Assembly (NCBI GenBank): GCA_018402545.1
Contig: JAGYIL010000001.1
Coordinates: 248,001-312,000 of the forward strand
Source: Saccharospirillum sp.
GTDB taxonomy: Bacteria; Pseudomonadota; Gammaproteobacteria; Pseudomonadales; Natronospirillaceae
DNA: 64,000 nt
Direction of reading: 5' to 3'
Below, piece after piece: positions 60,733-64,000 of the stretch. Under the pieces are notes generated by a model. It did no database searches. It saw nothing but the letters and a program-made list of their open reading frames with translations, and was not told the origin of the DNA. The position numbers and the translations under genes were made by a program. Position 1 is the first letter of the stretch, and every line of letters begins with the position of its first letter.

Positions 60733-61641
60733 ATGCGGCATCTATACACCTTCCAGTTAATAGAGGCGGTGGCCCGCGCCGGCTCCATCCGCAAAGCGGC
60801 GGAAGACGCCAACATCACCGCCTCCGCCCTGAACCGCCGCATCGCACGCTTTGAAGCCGAATTCGGCGCCCCGGTGTTCGAGCGGCTAACACGCGGCGTA
60901 CGCCTGAACCCGGCCGGTGAGCTGGTGCTGCAACACTTCCGCAACCAGAAATCCGACCTGCAACGCGTGCAATCCCTGGTAGCCGACCTTTCTGGCATGC
61001 GCCGCGGCCACGTAACCCTGGCCTGCTCCCAGGCGCTGGTGCCGTATTTCATGCCCAACCAGATAGCGCGCTACCGGCGCGACTACCCCGGCGTTACCTT
61101 TGCCATAAAGGTACGGGACCGCAGCCAGGTAGAACGGGAACTGGCCAGCTTCAGCAGCGACCTGGCCCTGGTGTTTGAACCGGAACACCTGGTCGACTTC
61201 GACGTAATGCACAGCATTCCCCAACCCGTATGCGCTGTGTTCGCCGCAAGCCACCCCCTGGCCAGCAAACCCGACCTGCGCCTGCGCGACTGCCTGGAGC
61301 ACCCCCACATCCTCCCGGCCACCGAATACGGCGTACGCAACCTGCTAGACCGCGCCGCCAAAGCCCAGGGCCGCGCCGTAACCCCGGTGTTAGACACAGA
61401 ATCCTTCGAACTCATCCGCCACTATGTGCGCCATGAACAGGTGGTGGGGTTCCAGATACCCATAGGCCTGCAGGCCGCGCCCGATAACGGGTTGGTGTTT
61501 CGGGAATTGCCAGCGCGGGATGTGCCGATAGGGCATTTGTTGTTGGGGCAGTTGAAGGGGCGGGTGTTGCCGGTGGCGACGGCTCGGTTTGCTATGCAGC
61601 TTTCTGTTGCTTTGGAGGAGTTGGATGGTGAGCGGAGGTGA
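60733..61641 (+). CDS. LysR-family transcriptional regulator
   Basis: LIEAVARAGSIRKAAEDANITASALNRRIARFEAEFGAPVFERL; divergent from ABC operon. Confidence 0.92.
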   Translation: MRHLYTFQLIEAVARAGSIRKAAEDANITASALNRRIARFEAEFGAPVFERLTRGVRLNPAGELVLQHFRNQKSDLQRVQSLVADLSGMRRGHVTLACSQALVPYFMPNQIARYRRDYPGVTFAIKVRDRSQVERELASFSSDLALVFEPEHLVDFDVMHSIPQPVCAVFAASHPLASKPDLRLRDCLEHPHILPATEYGVRNLLDRAAKAQGRAVTPVLDTESFELIRHYVRHEQVVGFQIPIGLQAAPDNGLVFRELPARDVPIGHLLLGQLKGRVLPVATARFAMQLSVALEELDGERR

Positions 61642-61674
61642 GCTTGAACCTTACCCCAGACCCACACCCTCTTT

Positions 61675-61700
61675 TGTAGGAGGCCAGTCCCCTGGGCGAC
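61675..61700 (+). repeat. REP-like element
   Basis: TGTAGGAGGCCAGTCCCCTGGGCGAC resembles GTAGGAG...GCGAC REP sequences. Confidence 0.45.
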
Positions 61701-62108
61701 AGGAAGCAAAACAAACCCCAGAACCCGACTCCCGAAACCTCCACCCCGTTCAGCCAGAGCCCGTCGATGGTTCTTGGGGGGCGCAAACGCACCTCTCAGA
61801 ACAGAAATACTTGCCAACTCCGTCACAGAGTGCCATGGTGAACGGACAACTTATTTTGCCTTGGTGTGCCATGTAACCGGCCGGGCGGTAGCGATTTTGA
61901 TCGATTTTCATGGGCTAAAAATAACTCTTTCGTGCGAGCACACAACGTGGGTATCTATCGATACTTGCTTAGGTGAAAGCATCTAGGGGCCTTAATGAGG
62001 CTCTAGAATAAGGTTTTACAGAGTTTGGTGTGATTGGGTCATTTTGAAGTGGGTTTGGAACAGCTATAGAAGTTAGTTTGAATAAACTGTTAGGCACTAA
62101 GGTAACCT

Positions 62109-62705
62109 ATGGAAATTGCACCAAATTTCACTGCCGATCAATGGAGAGGGCTAGATCTCGTCGAGAAAGAGGATGACTGGCAGACCGCAATCGATGTTCT
62201 AAATGATCGATTAAGTGCCAGATATATTGAGCCTGTTGATAAGCTCATTGAAGCAGAGGATGAATTCAAAGCTACCGAGAGGCGATTTGGATTTACAATC
62301 CTAGCTATCGACTAGCTCTTAATAGAAACAATGCAAGCGTTCAAGGAAGGATTAGAAACAACTAATGGAAAATCTAAGAAAGTTTTTATTAACTTTCTTA
62401 GAAATAGTCCACATTTTTCTGGCTACTTTACGACTAACGAGCAGAGAGAGACATTTTACAAAGCATTTAGGTGCGGAATTCTTCATCAGGCCGAAGTTCA
62501 AAGTTCAGCCTTAGTGTGGTCAATCGGCGAGCTGTACGAGCGAATTGATGAAATGGAGGTTCTGAATAGGAATGCAGTTCATGAGGCATTGAAGTCAGAT
62601 ATACGAGATTAAATTGCTCAACTTAGAGCTCCAGCATCAAAAGAACTGCGCTCAAGATTTAAAAAGAAAATGGACTTCTTGGCGCGACGTGATGGCATTG
62701 TCTAA
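62109..62705 (+). pseudogene. Cassette-like hypothetical gene interrupted by in-frame TAG (62313) and TAA (62610)
   Basis: Both supplied ORFs (62109, 62331) and the tail IAQLRAPASKELRSRFKKKMDFLARRDGIV lie in one reading frame. Confidence 0.7.
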
Positions 62706-62781
62706 CAAAGCGCTGTTGCCGGCCTGGTTTTCCGCTTCGCTCCAAACCAGCCGAAAAACGTGGCGTAATTCAGCGCTACAC
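62700..62781 (+). other. attC-like recombination site (degenerate R')
   Basis: R''-type GTCTAAC, AGCGCTG/CAGCGCT outer pairing, CGGCCTGGTTT / AAACCAGCCG inner pairing with one extrahelical base, R' position reads GCTACAC instead of GTTRRRY. Confidence 0.55.
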
Positions 62782-62936
62782 TAGAATCAGTTTTAAATTT
62801 CCATCGATATATTGGGTGACGTTTGAGGGGTGACTCAGGCGCTAAAGTAATAAAGTTAGTTGGTGGTGATGTTGAAATTATCTCGTCATGGGAACGGAGT
62901 ATCTGCTCATCAATTTAAAGTGATTTTAGATTAGCA

Positions 62937-63434
62937 ATGACAAATTTTGAGGGAACAATGAAAATAAAAAATATAAAAGTTGAAAATTTTCGTCTGCTTC
63001 AAGATAGTTCGTTGGATATGACTGACGGATTAACTCTGATTGTCGGGAAAAACAATACAGGTAAAACGTCTTTTGTGGTCTTGCTTGAAAAGTTTCTATC
63101 TAAGCCAAACCCTTCTTTTAGTTTTAGTGATTTACCAGTCGCAGTAAGGAGTAAGCTTTATAATATTTCTGGGGAAACAGATACAGATGAGTTGAGCATA
63201 AGGTTATGTATCACTGTGGAATATACAGATGAAGACAATCTAAAGAATATTTCTAATTTTATGCTAGATTTAGATCCAGATAAATCAACTATCAATATAA
63301 TGTTTGAAGCTCGTATAGATCGTGATAGTTTACTTAATCGAATTCCAACCAAAAAAGATGGTGTTGATGAAGATAAATATTTCGCGGTTTCGTATAATAA
63401 GTGCAATTGGATAGAGAGAGAGGTCAGCTGGTAG
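62937..63434 (+). pseudogene. OLD/RecF-like AAA ATPase, truncated by IS30-type insertion
   Basis: MKIKNIKVENFRLLQDSSLDMTDGLTLIVGKNNTGKTSFVVLLEKFL; frame stops at the insertion junction. Confidence 0.75.
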
Positions 63435-64000
63435 ACTCAGCACCTTCCTCCGCCAAGAGAAAAAGCACTTATGAGTTACAACCAGCTGACCAGTAATGAA
63501 CGATACCAAATTTATGCGCTAATGAAAGCAGGACATTCACAAAAAAGCATAGCCGATGTGTTGGGCAGAAGTGCATCCACCATCAGTCGGGAGCTGCAAA
63601 GGAACCGTGGTCTGCGTGGCTACAGGCCTAAGCAAGCCCAGGAGTTTTCCGATAAGCGTCGCTGCGAGGCACATAAGGCGATCAAGGTCACGAATAGTGT
63701 CCGACACATGATTGAACAGCTGATTCGTCAGGATCTAAGCCCACAACAGGTTTCCAGCTATCTTGAAAAACATGCAGGAGTGTCGCTGCACCATGAGACG
63801 ATCTATCAGATCATTCTCGCGGATAAAGCCAATGGTGGGGACCTCTATAAGCACTTGAGAGTGGCCTCGAAACGGTATCGAAGGCGCTACGGTCATTATG
63901 ATCGCCGTGGCAAGCTCAAGAATCGTGTGAGCATTGACGATCGCCCAGCGATTGTTGATAGCCGCAGTCGAGTCGGGGACTGGGAAGGCGACACAGTTAT
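63425..64000 (+). mobile_element. IS30-family insertion sequence (left part; right end outside window)
   Basis: Begins about GTCAGCTGGTAGACTCAGC; carries IS30-type transposase; exact boundary uncertain. Confidence 0.75.
63471..64000 (+). CDS. IS30-family transposase (3' truncated by window)
   Basis: MSYNQLTSNERYQIYALMKAGHSQKSIADVLGRSASTISRELQRNRG ... RVGDWEGDTVI. Confidence 0.93.
   Translation, partial: MSYNQLTSNERYQIYALMKAGHSQKSIADVLGRSASTISRELQRNRGLRGYRPKQAQEFSDKRRCEAHKAIKVTNSVRHMIEQLIRQDLSPQQVSSYLEKHAGVSLHHETIYQIILADKANGGDLYKHLRVASKRYRRRYGHYDRRGKLKNRVSIDDRPAIVDSRSRVGDWEGDTV

Noticed and set aside
62109-62705. Programmed stop-codon readthrough as the main explanation
   Set aside because: Two different stops (TAG and TAA) in a mobile-element-rich region make pseudogenisation simpler.

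Overview
64 kb of a GC-rich gammaproteobacterial-type chromosome (taxonomy inferred only from gene content; an Oceanospirillales-like marine relative is a guess). It starts inside atpD/atpC and carries mostly ordinary housekeeping and accessory genes: EamA and SulP transporters, rmuC, a GGDEF/EAL protein and two two-component systems. It also has protocatechuate 4,5-dioxygenase ligAB with a ligJ-like gene, an arsR-arsH-MFS cluster, rpe/gph, trpR-trpE-trpG, hisC, msrA/msrB, selO, a rhodanese, and an allophanate hydrolase with a Dpp-like ABC transporter. The last ~2.3 kb is an AT-richer accessory tip with a possible integron-cassette remnant, a truncated OLD/RecF-like ATPase and an IS30-family transposase cut by the window end. 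The observations I would follow first are: (1) a family of six dispersed intergenic palindromes (~110-290 bp) whose closing stems differ between copies yet stay self-complementary; (2) a protein fusing a metallophosphoesterase-like domain with apparently lost metal ligands to a GT4 glycosyltransferase; (3) an msrA/msrB pair joined across a G-run frameshift with a Met-Asp-X repeat tract, inside a same-strand redox-themed cluster; (4) an attC-like site with an interrupted cassette gene next to an IS30-disrupted ATPase; (5) several readable regulatory sites (TrpR operator, sigma-54 promoter, ArsR-like and MarR-like boxes). All calls come from reading the sequence and the supplied ORF track; no database search was run.
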